From an uncultured Chlorobiota bacterium (GTDB taxonomy: Bacteria > Bacteroidota > Ignavibacteria > UBA10030 > UBA6906), in contig CAADGV010000007.1 in the NCBI GenBank assembly GCA_900696645.1, positions 321,029 through 385,028 of the forward strand: a DNA stretch of 64,000 nt. Direction: 5' to 3'. Positions 34,392-43,343 of the stretch are shown here, piece after piece. A program made the translations under genes and the position numbers. Within the stretch, counting starts at the first letter, position 1. Every line of letters begins with the position of its first letter. The notes below the pieces were generated by a model. It was not told where the DNA came from. It did no database searches and saw only the letters and a program-made list of their open reading frames with translations.

Positions 34392-35123
34392 TTATACAAG
34401 CGCAGCAGAAGTGTCGGCGATTTCTTCAGAAACAATGATGCGCCCGCACCGTTCACACGTGTACAAACGCTTGTTCTGTTTCAATTCAAGGACTTTCTGT
34501 GGCGGAACTGCGGTATAGCAGCCCCCGCATGAGCCGCGCTTAATGGGCACGACGGCCCGGCCATTCTTGGCCTTCCTGATGCGCTCGTACATGGCCAGAT
34601 CTGCTTTGGCGACACGGACAACAACTTTTTCCCGTTCGTGCTTGAATTTCAGTTCTTCTTCCTCGGTATTCTTCGATACCTCGGCCAATTCGGCCTTCTT
34701 TTCTTCAAGCAGGGCTTGCGACTCTTCGAGCTCTTTCTTTCCGGTCTCGATATCGGTACGCGCAATGGTCGCCTTATTTTCCAGTGCGCTCATTTCCTTC
34801 TCCAGTTTGGCGATGGTTTCAGCGGCCTGGTCCATTTCGCGTGTTAATGCGTCGTATTCTTTATTGTTGCGAACCTGGAACTGCTGCATTTTGTATTTTT
34901 CGATCTTCTCCCTGAGAGAGATGATTTCTGAATCCGCATTGTTCCGTTGCGAGAAGGCTCCGCGCATTGTTTCCTCAAGCAACGCAAGTTGTTCCTGCAA
35001 CGCGGCAATCTTCTCCTCGAGTTTCCTCACCTCGCCGGGAAGGTCGCCTTTCATATCCTCGATTTCGTCGAGGTTACTGTCGATGAGTTGCAAGGTGTAC
35101 AGCGTTCGTAACTTGTTCTCCAA
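34392..35123 (-). CDS. Coiled-coil protein with C4 zinc ribbon (DUF164/CT398-like)
   Basis: 243 residues. A long antiparallel coiled coil (about 5-170) is followed by a zinc ribbon with CGGCY and CERCG pairs (GSCGGCYTAVPPQ, LYTCERCGRII). This is the CT398/DUF164 pattern, conserved but poorly understood; a Chlamydia member interacts with sigma-54 and export components. It is 18 nt downstream of the nif3-like gene, a frequent pairing. Confidence 0.9.
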   Translation of the reverse strand: MENKLRTLYTLQLIDSNLDEIEDMKGDLPGEVRKLEEKIAALQEQLALLEETMRGAFSQRNNADSEIISLREKIEKYKMQQFQVRNNKEYDALTREMDQAAETIAKLEKEMSALENKATIARTDIETGKKELEESQALLEEKKAELAEVSKNTEEEELKFKHEREKVVVRVAKADLAMYERIRKAKNGRAVVPIKRGSCGGCYTAVPPQKVLELKQNKRLYTCERCGRIIVSEEIADTSAALV

Positions 35124-35141
35124 AGTTGTCTCCCAATAAGT

Positions 35142-36248
35142 CTAAAAATAAGAAACCGGGTTGGTTGTGATGTGTGTTGCTGCGACAGGGAGGGTGATTC
35201 CCTTCGCGTGAAATTCGTGTTTCAGCCTCTTCACCACCGCATCGACGACGGGACGTTCAGTCTCATAATGTCCGGCATCAATCAGGAGAATATTTCCGTG
35301 TGCATGGTGGAAGTCGTGATACTTGACATCAGCCGTGATGAACGCGTCCGCCCCGCGTGCAACAGCAGCATCTGCCAACTCGGCGCCGCTTCCGCCACAC
35401 GCGGCAACCGAACGGATCATTGTATTGTTCGACCCGCCTCGCCGCAATCCGCCGACCTTGAGTCGCTTCTTGACGAATTCAAGGAATGCACGTACGCGCA
35501 TCGGGCGTTTCAGCGTTCCTACTATTCCCATCCCGAACTCACTGCTTACGTTGTCGAGCGGGTAAAGATCGTACGCAACCTCCTCATACGGATGAGCCTC
35601 GCGTAGCGCTGTCACAACTTTCGGTACATCCCACTGGTTCACGACCATTTCAAGACGGATTTCCGTTGTGTTTTCCAGTCTTCCCTTGGCTCCAATTGCG
35701 GGCGACGTGTTCTCATTTCCCCTGAACGATCCTCTTCCCGCAGTCCCGAAGGAACAATGGTCATAGTTGCCGATGACACCGGCTCCAGCCATTGCCATTG
35801 CATTGCGTACAGCATCGACATGTTGCTCGGGCACGAACGTGACGATCTTCTTCTGCACGCGATACGTTGTGTGCAGGAACTCCACGTTTTGCAGCTCAAG
35901 CGCTTCGGCAATTGCAAAACTCGTTCCGCCTCGTGTAAAATCAAGATTCGTGTGTGCCGCGTACAGATTGATGTTCCGTTCAACCAACGCCCTGATGCAC
36001 CTGCCGACCTCATCCTGCGTCGTAATGGATCTTGGCGGTCTGAACAACAAGGGATGGTGACTGACAATGAGATTCGCCTTGCGTCGTGCTGCCTCGGCAA
36101 CAACGTTCGGCGTTACATCAAGGCTAACGAGGATTCCCTTTACCGCGGCGTTCATATCACCAATCTGCAGGCCGATGTTGTCCTTCTCCCAGGCAATATC
36201 CGGAGGAGCCCACGAGGAAATCAGTCTATGAACGTCGTTTACTGTCAT
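35142..36248 (-). CDS. Nif3-like dinuclear metal centre protein (YbgI/YqfO type)
   Basis: 368 residues from the ATG at 36248; the earlier in-frame ATG lies inside a terminator stem. Metal ligands appear in NLIVSHHPLLF, AAHTNLDF and the C-terminal DAGHYETERP. A central insert (about 125-220, NIF3-associated) gives the longer YqfO-like length. Often annotated as GTP cyclohydrolase I type 2 homologue, but the true substrate is unsettled. Confidence 0.92.
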   Translation of the reverse strand: MTVNDVHRLISSWAPPDIAWEKDNIGLQIGDMNAAVKGILVSLDVTPNVVAEAARRKANLIVSHHPLLFRPPRSITTQDEVGRCIRALVERNINLYAAHTNLDFTRGGTSFAIAEALELQNVEFLHTTYRVQKKIVTFVPEQHVDAVRNAMAMAGAGVIGNYDHCSFGTAGRGSFRGNENTSPAIGAKGRLENTTEIRLEMVVNQWDVPKVVTALREAHPYEEVAYDLYPLDNVSSEFGMGIVGTLKRPMRVRAFLEFVKKRLKVGGLRRGGSNNTMIRSVAACGGSGAELADAAVARGADAFITADVKYHDFHHAHGNILLIDAGHYETERPVVDAVVKRLKHEFHAKGITLPVAATHITTNPVSYF

Positions 36249-36265
36249 GAACGGGGAGCCCTTTG

Positions 36266-36302
36266 ACAAAAAAAGTGTCCCGCTTTTTGGGCGGGACACT
36301 TC
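36266..36302 (-). terminator. Strong rho-independent terminator upstream of nif3
   Basis: An 11-bp perfect stem (36273-36283 with 36291-36301), 7-nt loop, and a run of seven T on the minus strand (36274-36268). It ends transcription arriving from the 36306-36439 region or from the receiver/DHp gene further up, and isolates the nif3-zinc-ribbon-rnpB stretch. Confidence 0.92.
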
Positions 36303-36305
36303 TCT

Positions 36306-36398
36306 CTAACTTCTTAAGTGTCGAACGAGGTATTTTTTGATCGCCTTTTGCCGCGGCATGTTACGCATCATTACCTGTATTGGGAATCTCTGAACCAT
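36306..36398 (-). CDS. Possible 30-residue basic small protein (or part of a small RNA)
   Basis: A 31-codon frame from ATG 36398 to TAG 36306. The peptide begins MVQRFPIQV and ends in the strongly basic KKYLVRHLRS, with no cysteine or membrane segment. A promoter-like pair lies just upstream and a strong terminator starts 4 nt after the stop, so a short transcript of about 135 nt is likely. With the predicted start of transcription so near the ATG, the mRNA would be almost leaderless. A non-coding small RNA is an equal possibility. No family recognised. Confidence 0.35.
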   Translation of the reverse strand: MVQRFPIQVMMRNMPRQKAIKKYLVRHLRS

Positions 36399-36410
36399 TT
36401 TTCTCGACCT

Positions 36411-36439
36411 AATATAGAGATTGAGGGGACGAGATGCAA
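36411..36439 (-). promoter_or_regulatory. Sigma-70-like promoter for the short transcription unit
   Basis: On the minus strand TTGCAT (36434-36439) and TATATT (36411-36416) are separated by exactly 17 nt. The -10 matches consensus at 5 of 6 positions, the -35 at 3 of 6. The site lies between the receiver/DHp gene stop and the 30-codon frame. Confidence 0.45.
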
Positions 36440-36464
36440 GCCTGTTACATGATGCGCGTTCCCG

Positions 36465-37139
36465 TTACTGTGTCGAGCTTTTCAGGAATTCCACTTTGTC
36501 GTAATTGATGTCACGAAGCTTGTTAATCTCCTTCTCGACGATGGCAATATTGTTGTCGAGGTCCTGAACCATCTTCTTCTCCTGCGGAATGAGTTGCTGC
36601 CTCAACAGGATGTCTGTGGAAATCTTGATCGCGGCCAACGGGTTGTTGAATTCATGGCAAACAGTGACGACGAGTTCTTTGATGGCATCTGTTCGTTTCT
36701 TTGCAATCAACTCAGCTTTTTGTTGCTCGGCGATTTTCCTTTTGAGATATACACGTTCAAGGCTGTTAACGATGGTACGGGGAAGAACGGTGTCCATCGC
36801 TTCATCTTTGATCACATAATCTTCGACGCCGTACTTCATGACTTCAATGGCAAGCCGAAAGTCTTTGTTGGATGTCAGAAAAACGATGGGAGTGTCAATC
36901 TGCTGCTCGCGGATTTCCCGCGTGACTTCGAGGCCGCTCTTTTCCGGCAGGTAGTAATCGATGATAATAATCTCGAGGGAAGGGTTACTCTTTAGCTCAG
37001 CAAGCGCTGATTGGCCGTCATGCTTCCAGATAACATTGAACTTCTTCCCCTGATATTTCGATAACAGGTGGTGTGCTACGGCCATATAACTTGTATCATT
37101 ATCGACGAACAGGACGTTGACGGTTGCGGGCGTTTCCAT
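36465..37139 (-). CDS. Receiver domain fused to a histidine-kinase DHp helix pair, no ATPase domain
   Basis: 224 residues. The receiver domain (5-125) has phosphoacceptor Asp61 (IIIDYYLP), a Thr/Ser at FLTS and Lys111. After a helical linker, residues about 150-215 form a HisKA-like dimerisation segment with His162 (VTVCHEFNNPLAAIK). The catalytic ATP-binding domain is absent, as the gene stops after the second DHp helix. It could be a phosphotransfer protein or a dimer partner for another kinase. It may be a truncated hybrid kinase, but the frame ends cleanly. Confidence 0.75.
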   Translation of the reverse strand: METPATVNVLFVDNDTSYMAVAHHLLSKYQGKKFNVIWKHDGQSALAELKSNPSLEIIIIDYYLPEKSGLEVTREIREQQIDTPIVFLTSNKDFRLAIEVMKYGVEDYVIKDEAMDTVLPRTIVNSLERVYLKRKIAEQQKAELIAKKRTDAIKELVVTVCHEFNNPLAAIKISTDILLRQQLIPQEKKMVQDLDNNIAIVEKEINKLRDINYDKVEFLKSSTQ

Positions 37140-37451
37140 TGCGAGATGTTTCGGTGTTTGAGATGTCAGTTATTCAAGTATACCATAACTTGTTCTGATT
37201 TGCAACGAACCACCTGATCTTCTGCCAAACCGGTGACAGCAGTCATCGCAAGCTGTTCCGACAGCACCGTTCATCGAATACGGATGTTGTTTGGTGATGC
37301 CTCGGCAAATTCGAGCCGAGAAGCGGTTGATTTTCTTTGATTCTTTGGGTATCATCATTCGTATTGATTTTCCCGGTTGCAGAGTGCATTCCTGCGACGC
37401 GACAGTGTGTGTGGGCGACAACGGATACCTACAAATCTTAAGGTCAAATGA
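37140..37451. other. Divergent intergenic region with a short hairpin
   Basis: A 312-nt gap between the divergent receiver/DHp gene and the CheY-like gene. It contains one inverted repeat, CTCGGC (37301-37306) with GCCGAG (37315-37320), not followed by a T-run. The plus-strand end carries AAGG before the ATG at 37452. I see no gene, tRNA or confident sigma-54 site; promoters for both neighbours must lie here. Confidence 0.5.
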
Positions 37452-37820
37452 ATGGCTGAAAAGCGAAGAATTCTCGTGGTTGATGATGAGGATGCATTAC
37501 GAACGGTGCTCAGCGCCGAACTCAACAGCGAGGGCTACGAAGTCGGAACCGCCGCCGATGGGATGGAAGCGCTTGATGAATTGCAAAAAGGGGCATATGA
37601 TCTGGTACTTCTTGATATCAAAATGCCGAACATGAACGGTTTCGAAGTGTTGAAAGTGATCAAGGAGAGACATGCAGGCACAAAAGTCATCATGCTCACG
37701 GGTTTTGCAGACTTGAAGAATGCCATAGAATCCAAGAAACTCGGTGCCGAAGATTTCGTCAGCAAGCCGTATGATCTTGTTGACCTTCTTACCACCATTG
37801 ACCGCGTGATGAGTGAGTAG
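37452..37820 (+). CDS. Single-domain response regulator (CheY-like)
   Basis: 122 residues: VVDDEDALRTVL, phosphoacceptor in LVLLDIKMPNMNGFEVL, conserved Thr in MLTGF and Lys in FVSKPYD. No output domain, so it acts by binding partners or passing phosphate. It lies 31 nt before an NtrC-type regulator with a similar receiver, suggesting a joint pathway. Confidence 0.93.
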   Translation: MAEKRRILVVDDEDALRTVLSAELNSEGYEVGTAADGMEALDELQKGAYDLVLLDIKMPNMNGFEVLKVIKERHAGTKVIMLTGFADLKNAIESKKLGAEDFVSKPYDLVDLLTTIDRVMSE

Positions 37821-37851
37821 TTCCCCTTGTTGTTCCTGCTGAAGGCCTGCC

Positions 37852-39234
37852 ATGGCGAAGAAGTACAATCTGCTCATTGTCGATGACGAAGAATACCTTC
37901 GCACGCTTCTCGAAAACGAGCTTGGCGACTCCGATGAATTCACGGTCGATACCGCCGCCGACGGAAGCCAGGCAATCAACAAGATCCAGCAAAAAGTCTA
38001 TGATGTTCTCCTGCTCGACATAAAAATGCCGCGGGTAAGCGGCATCGAAGTGCTGCAGTTCGTTCAGGAATACTCGCCTACCACCCAGGTTATCATCCTC
38101 ACCAACTACGCCGATATCAAAACCGCCATCCAGACTATCAAGATGGGGGCGTACGATTTTCTCGCAAAGCCGTATGATATCGACGAACTCTTCAACACTA
38201 TCCACCGCGCAATTGAACGGAAAGAACTCTTCATCGACAACAAGTTGATGAAAAGCGAACTTGTCCGGAAGGGAGGGGCGAACGAACTGATCGGGCAGAG
38301 TCCCGCCTTCCTCAGAATGATCGAAAGCGCCGAACGGTTTGCGAACAGCGACTCGTTCGTTTTGATTCAGGGGGCGAGCGGAACTGGAAAGGAACTTATT
38401 GCCAGCTTCGTCCATCGGAAGAGTCCCCGCAACAATCGGCCGTTTGTAGCCGTGAACTGTGCTTCCATTCCGGATTCGTTGCTGGAGACCGAACTTTTCG
38501 GACACGAAAAGGGGGCGTTCACGAACGCCTACACATCGAAGCAGGGATTGGTAGAAGTTGCCAACGGCGGCACACTCTTTCTTGACGAAGTTGGAGATAT
38601 CAGTCCGGCAATCCAGCCGAAGCTTCTGCGCTTTCTTGAAAGCGGCGAGTTCCGTCGGGTGGGAGGGACAAATGTGCTTACGGTGGATGTACGCGTTGTC
38701 AGTGCTTCAAACAAGGATTTGCGTGAGGAGGTTGCAACCGGACGCTTTCGTGAGGATCTGTTGTACCGCCTGAATGTTGTAACGCTCCACGTTCCGTCGT
38801 TGAAGGAACGCAAAGAAGATATACCGATTCTTGCCGATTACTTTTTGCAGAAGAAGGGAAGACTGAGGGACCCGAAACGGCTGGCTCCGGCGACAATCGA
38901 CTTGTTGATGAACTACGACTGGCCAGGCAATGTCCGTGAATTGGAGCACGTACTGGAAGGAGCTGTGCTCCTTTCCAGCGGAGAGGTTATCGAGCCGTCT
39001 GATCTTTCTATGCACATTCAGCGAAGCGACAAGCTCTTTGCATTGTATGAATCCGACAATGCCGGCTCTGATTCGTCTCACAAAACAATCCCTCTTGAAG
39101 AACTTGAACGGCGGCATATTGAGCAAACGCTCAGGCGAAACAATCTGAACAGAAGTAAAACCGCTGCCGAGCTCGGCATCGCCAAAAAAACCCTCTACCT
39201 CAAGCTCAAAAAATACGGCTTCAGCGACGAGTGA
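37852..39234 (+). CDS. NtrC-family response regulator with GAFTNA loop
   Basis: 460 residues. Receiver domain with phosphoacceptor Asp56, AAA+ domain with Walker A GASGTGKE (174-181) and LFLDE, and a Fis-type helix-turn-helix (NRSKTAAELGIAKKTLYLKLKKYG). The sigma-54 contact loop, normally GAFTGA, reads GAFTNA at 221-226. The other two activators in this window keep GAFTGA, so this is a real substitution. It may alter how the protein couples ATP hydrolysis to sigma-54. Confidence 0.93.
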   Translation: MAKKYNLLIVDDEEYLRTLLENELGDSDEFTVDTAADGSQAINKIQQKVYDVLLLDIKMPRVSGIEVLQFVQEYSPTTQVIILTNYADIKTAIQTIKMGAYDFLAKPYDIDELFNTIHRAIERKELFIDNKLMKSELVRKGGANELIGQSPAFLRMIESAERFANSDSFVLIQGASGTGKELIASFVHRKSPRNNRPFVAVNCASIPDSLLETELFGHEKGAFTNAYTSKQGLVEVANGGTLFLDEVGDISPAIQPKLLRFLESGEFRRVGGTNVLTVDVRVVSASNKDLREEVATGRFREDLLYRLNVVTLHVPSLKERKEDIPILADYFLQKKGRLRDPKRLAPATIDLLMNYDWPGNVRELEHVLEGAVLLSSGEVIEPSDLSMHIQRSDKLFALYESDNAGSDSSHKTIPLEELERRHIEQTLRRNNLNRSKTAAELGIAKKTLYLKLKKYGFSDE

Positions 39235-39366
39235 ACTCTGCATTCCTTGCAACTCACGATTCCTCTTAAGGTCTTCCCCTCTCCAAAAAACCGAACAAGA
39301 AGTGCAACATTTTCAAGGTCAAGTCGTCTAACAAGGTGACCAGTACCACATATAACTCTCCTTACG

Positions 39367-39408
39367 GAAAGCCGCCGGGTCTGACCAACTTCGGCGGCTT
39401 TCTTCCTT
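39367..39408 (+). terminator. Rho-independent terminator
   Basis: An 11-bp stem GAAAGCCGCCG (39367-39377) pairing with CGGCGGCTTTC (39392-39402), followed by TTCCTTT. It lies 133 nt after the NtrC-type gene and ends that transcript. Confidence 0.82.
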
Positions 39409-39480
39409 TATGAGCCCGCCGGTTCCTTGATTTTTCCATTGATTTTGTGTTCATTTTGTGCAGATTTTATTCAATTTCTC

Positions 39481-39508
39481 GCCCTGTGTTGCTTTTTGTG
39501 AACAGGGC
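39481..39508 (+). repeat. Hairpin in the leader of the acyl-CoA dehydrogenase gene
   Basis: GCCCTGT (39481-39487) pairs with ACAGGGC (39502-39508), 14-nt loop, followed by a pyrimidine-rich ATTTCTTC. It sits 33 nt before the start codon and could be a leader structure or operator. Confidence 0.4.
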
Positions 39509-39541
39509 ATTTCTTCATCTTCACATCTTCCAAGGAGTTCT

Positions 39542-40711
39542 ATGCAGAAGTTTCAGGGAGTAGACTATATGAACGTGGATAGCCTTCTTTCTGAAGAAGA
39601 GCTTCTTGTTCGCAACACGGTGCGCGAGTTTGTTGACGATAACGTTATTCCGATTATCGAGAAGCATGCCCGCGCCGGAACATTCCCGATGGATCTTGTT
39701 GCGAAGATGGCTGACCTCGGGTTGTTCGGTTCGACACTCCCCGCGAAATACGGCTGCGCCGAAATGAACAACGTTGCTTACGGGTTGGTGATGCAGGAAC
39801 TTGAACGGGGCGATAGTGGTGTTCGCAGCTTTGCTTCCGTGCAAAGCTCGCTGGTGATGTTTCCGATTTTTGCCTACGGCTCCGAGAAGCAAAAGGACTA
39901 CTGGCTGCCGCGTCTGGCAAAAGGCGAGGCAATAGGTTGCTTCGGGTTGACCGAACCGGACTTTGGTTCAAACCCCGGCGGTATGATAACGCGTGCAGAG
40001 GAGACGAGTGATGGCTACGTCCTCAACGGTGCAAAGATGTGGATTACTAACGGCACGCTTGCCGATGTTGCAGTTGTGTGGGCAAAGTTGGGCGGCGTCG
40101 TTCGCGGATTTCTTGTTGAGAAGGGAATGAAAGGATTCTCCGCCCCCGAGATGAAGGGGAAGCATTCGCTTCGCGCTTCGGTGACTTCGGAGTTGATTCT
40201 GCAAGATGTCCATATTCCGAAAGAGAACATTCTGCCGAATGGTGAAGGATTGAAATTGCCGCTGAGTTGTTTGTCACAAGCGCGGTACGGAATTGCGTGG
40301 GGCGCAATCGGTGCGGCGATGGCTTGCTACGATTCTGCATTGAACTACGCAAAAACACGAATTCAGTTCGACAAACCGATTGCGTCGTTCCAGTTAACGC
40401 AAGAAAAGCTTGTTCATATGCTGAACGAGATTACGAAAGCCCAGCTTCTTTGCTTGCAGCTTGGCAGATTGAAAGATTCCGGGAAAGTCCGCTTCCAGCA
40501 AATCTCTTTTGCAAAACGAAACAACGTCTATCACGCATTGCAAATTGCCCGTGAAGCGCGCAGCATTCTCGGGGCGAACGGAATTCTTGACGAGTATCCC
40601 GTTATGCGGCATGCGGCAAATCTCGAATCCGTAATCACTTACGAAGGGACGCACGAGATGCATACGCTGATTGTTGGAGAGGATATAACCGGAATTCCTG
40701 CATTTGTATAG
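39542..40711 (+). CDS. Acyl-CoA dehydrogenase, glutaryl-CoA dehydrogenase-like
   Basis: 389 residues from ATG 39542, chosen for its AAGGAG site 7 nt upstream. Typical flavin-binding motifs ([29 protein letters not shown]) and the C-terminal [21 protein letters not shown], whose Glu is the catalytic base. The [14 protein letters not shown] pattern is closest to GcdH, which oxidises and decarboxylates glutaryl-CoA in lysine/tryptophan breakdown. An isobutyryl- or other short-chain enzyme is possible. It appears to be a single-gene unit before guaB. Confidence 0.85.
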   Translation: MQKFQGVDYMNVDSLLSEEELLVRNTVREFVDDNVIPIIEKHARAGTFPMDLVAKMADLGLFGSTLPAKYGCAEMNNVAYGLVMQELERGDSGVRSFASVQSSLVMFPIFAYGSEKQKDYWLPRLAKGEAIGCFGLTEPDFGSNPGGMITRAEETSDGYVLNGAKMWITNGTLADVAVVWAKLGGVVRGFLVEKGMKGFSAPEMKGKHSLRASVTSELILQDVHIPKENILPNGEGLKLPLSCLSQARYGIAWGAIGAAMACYDSALNYAKTRIQFDKPIASFQLTQEKLVHMLNEITKAQLLCLQLGRLKDSGKVRFQQISFAKRNNVYHALQIAREARSILGANGILDEYPVMRHAANLESVITYEGTHEMHTLIVGEDITGIPAFV

Positions 40712-40774
40712 GAATGCTTGTGAAGTTCATTTGTAACAATAAACCATTTCAACGATTTCCAATAAAATCCCCTT

Positions 40775-42238
40775 GTGAAAGATAAAATCCTTTTCGAAGC
40801 CCTCACGTACGATGATGTTCTGCTCGTCCCCGCCAAGTCAAACGTTCTGCCGCGTGAAGTCGATATCCGCACAAAACTGACCCGCAACATTACGCTCAAC
40901 GTGCCGCTTGTCAGCGCGGCGATGGATACGGTAACAGAATCCGGAATGGCGATAGCCATGGCGCGGGAAGGAGGGATTGGCATTCTTCACAAGAACATGT
41001 CTATTGCCCGTCAGGCGGAGGAGGTTCTTCTCGTGAAGCGTTCGGAAAGCGGCATGATCCTCGAGCCGGTTACTGTTCGAGCGAACCTGAAAGTCCGGGA
41101 TGTGTTGAAATTGATGAAGAAGTACTCTATTTCAGGCATTCCCGTTGTTGATGGAGGCGGAAAGCTCATTGGCATTATTACCAACCGCGATCTGAGATTT
41201 GAGCCTGACGAAGATGCGCTGGTGGTCGATATCATGACAAAAGACAATCTGGTTACCGCGCCGCAGGGAACAAGTCTTGAGCAAGCCGAACGAATTCTTC
41301 AAAAGCATAAAGTCGAAAAGCTGCCGGTTGTTGACAAGAGCGGCGTGCTGAAGGGTTTGATCACATTCAAAGACATCTTGAAGAAGCGGAAACATCCGTA
41401 CGCTTGCAAAGACAAGCACGGACGCCTGCGTGTCGGGGCCGCCGTCGGAGTAACGGCAGACATTCTCCAGCGGGTGGCAGAACTTGTGAAATCCGATGTT
41501 GACGTGATCGTGATTGATACTGCACACGGCCATTCGCGTGGAGTCATGGATGCTGTAAGCAAGGTCAGAAAAAAGTTTCCGAAGCTCGACCTGATTGCCG
41601 GAAATGTGGGCACTGCCGAAGCAACTCGCGATATGATCAGAGCGGGCGTCGACGCTGTAAAGGTGGGTATCGGGCCGGGTTCGATATGCACGACGCGGGT
41701 TGTTGCAGGCGTGGGCATTCCGCAAGTCTCGGCTATCATGGCTTGCGCAAAAGTAGGCGCACGCGCCGGCGTTCCCGTCATTGCCGACGGCGGTATCAAG
41801 CAAACAGGTGATATTGCCAAGGCGATTGCTGCTGGTGCAGATACTGTAATGATTGGCGGGTTGTTCGCGGGAGTTGATGAAAGCCCCGGGGAGAAAGTTC
41901 TCTACGAAGGCCGCAGTTACAAGATCTATCGCGGCATGGGATCGCTTAGCGCAATGAAGGAAGGCAGCAAAGATCGCTACTTCCAGGATGCTGAAGATGA
42001 TATTCAGAAACTTGTTCCCGAAGGTATTGAAGGCCGCGTTCCCTATAAAGGCCCTCTTGAAGATACCATCTATCAGATGGTCGGAGGGTTGCGTGCCGCG
42101 ATGGGTTACTGCGGTTGCGCGACCATCAACGAGATGAAGAAGAACGGCAGATTCGTTCGCATGACTGATGCCGGGTTGCGTGAAAGTCACCCGCACGACA
42201 TTGCCATCACCAAAGAAGCCCCGAATTACCACGGATGA
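40775..42238 (+). CDS. guaB: IMP dehydrogenase
   Basis: 487 residues from a GTG start. [18 protein letters not shown] begins the TIM barrel; two CBS domains are inserted (about 95-210; [19 protein letters not shown]); the catalytic Cys lies in [18 protein letters not shown]; the flap and [17 protein letters not shown] close the protein. It makes XMP from IMP, the committed step to GMP. It sits 63 nt after the acyl-CoA dehydrogenase. Confidence 0.98.
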   Translation: MKDKILFEALTYDDVLLVPAKSNVLPREVDIRTKLTRNITLNVPLVSAAMDTVTESGMAIAMAREGGIGILHKNMSIARQAEEVLLVKRSESGMILEPVTVRANLKVRDVLKLMKKYSISGIPVVDGGGKLIGIITNRDLRFEPDEDALVVDIMTKDNLVTAPQGTSLEQAERILQKHKVEKLPVVDKSGVLKGLITFKDILKKRKHPYACKDKHGRLRVGAAVGVTADILQRVAELVKSDVDVIVIDTAHGHSRGVMDAVSKVRKKFPKLDLIAGNVGTAEATRDMIRAGVDAVKVGIGPGSICTTRVVAGVGIPQVSAIMACAKVGARAGVPVIADGGIKQTGDIAKAIAAGADTVMIGGLFAGVDESPGEKVLYEGRSYKIYRGMGSLSAMKEGSKDRYFQDAEDDIQKLVPEGIEGRVPYKGPLEDTIYQMVGGLRAAMGYCGCATINEMKKNGRFVRMTDAGLRESHPHDIAITKEAPNYHG

Positions 42239-42248
42239 TCTCGTTCAA

Positions 42249-43322
42249 ATGACACACAACAGAATTGCGCGTGTCCGTCATGAAATGCGGGAGAAAGGGC
42301 TGGCTGCGCTCATTGTCTCATCGCTTCCGCACATCCGTTACCTGACGGGGTTTACCGGATCCAACGCCCTCCTCATCATCACTCAGAGATCTTCGGCATT
42401 TCTCTCGGATGTACGCTACACACTGCAAGCCGGCAAGGAAGTGAAAGGCTGCAAGCGTATCATCATCACTCAAATAGGATTGTACGAAGAAGCAGCCGCA
42501 CGCGAGTTGTTGAGCGGTTCCGGAAAAACGGGATTCGAATCCAACCAAATCACCTACGCGCAATACAGGGTTCTGCGAAGACTCTTTCCTGAAACCTCGT
42601 TTGCCTCAACGGCCGATATTGTCGAGAACGTGATGTTGGTAAAGGATGAGATGGAGATTGAGAGTATTCGCCGCGCTGCGAAAATCTCCGACAAGGTTTT
42701 TCACGAAGTGCTGGACAAGATCCGGCCCGGTGTGACAGAGTTGGAGGTAGCGGCAGAGATTTCTTTTCTTCACAAGCGCTACGGCGCGCAACGCGATGCG
42801 TTTGAGATTATTGTTGCCAGCGGCATCCGCGGGGCGTTTCCTCATGCCCGCGCAAGCAGGAAAAAAATCCGTTCCGGCGAATTTGTGACTCTCGATTTCG
42901 GGTGTGTGATTGATGGATACAACTCGGACATTACCAGAACTGTTGCAGTCGGCACTGTGAGTTCCCGTGCAAAAAGAATATACCAGGTCGTGAAGGATGC
43001 ACAACAGGAGGCGATCGATGCAGCCCGAGGCTCGATGTGGGCGAAAGACCTTGATGCAATCGCCCGCAAGCGCATTGAGCGGGGCGGGCTCGGCAAGTAT
43101 TTCAATCACTCACTCGGTCACGGACTTGGTTTGCAGGTTCACGAGCGGCCGAAAGTGTCACAACTTAGCAAAGAACGATTGCGCAGCGGCAGCGTCATTA
43201 CCATTGAGCCGGGCGTGTACGTGCCCGACTTCGGCGGGGTTCGTATTGAAGACGATGTGTTGTTGAATGATGCCGGCTGTCAAGTTCTCAACGGAGCTCC
43301 GAAAGAGCTTATCACCTTGTAG
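42249..43322 (+). CDS. Xaa-Pro aminopeptidase / dipeptidase (M24B)
   Basis: 357 residues from ATG 42249; a longer frame overlaps guaB by 70 nt. The N-terminal creatinase-like domain (IRYLTGFTGSNALL) is followed by the pita-bread domain with metal ligands in TLDFGCVIDGYNSDITRTV, LGHGLGLQVHERP and ITIEPGVYVPDFGGVRIEDD. It cleaves N-terminal residues before proline. Closest in size to YqhT/PepQ-type enzymes. Confidence 0.95.
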   Translation: MTHNRIARVRHEMREKGLAALIVSSLPHIRYLTGFTGSNALLIITQRSSAFLSDVRYTLQAGKEVKGCKRIIITQIGLYEEAAARELLSGSGKTGFESNQITYAQYRVLRRLFPETSFASTADIVENVMLVKDEMEIESIRRAAKISDKVFHEVLDKIRPGVTELEVAAEISFLHKRYGAQRDAFEIIVASGIRGAFPHARASRKKIRSGEFVTLDFGCVIDGYNSDITRTVAVGTVSSRAKRIYQVVKDAQQEAIDAARGSMWAKDLDAIARKRIERGGLGKYFNHSLGHGLGLQVHERPKVSQLSKERLRSGSVITIEPGVYVPDFGGVRIEDDVLLNDAGCQVLNGAPKELITL

Positions 43323-43343
43323 GATTTTAGCTTATTTCCAGGA

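Larger units (their letters stand above)
39235..39541. other. Intergenic region between the regulator and the acyl-CoA dehydrogenase
   Basis: 307 nt. The first 130 nt show nothing recognisable, then comes a terminator, then a T-rich stretch with TTTTGTG repeated at about 39445 and 39455, a hairpin (39481-39508), and an AAGGAG ribosome-binding site before ATG 39542. No ORF or tRNA is supported. Confidence 0.5.

Noticed and set aside
36249..36299. Upstream ATG (36299) as start of the Nif3-like gene
   Set aside because: It falls inside the terminator stem and the added residues are not conserved; ATG 36248 starts the known fold.
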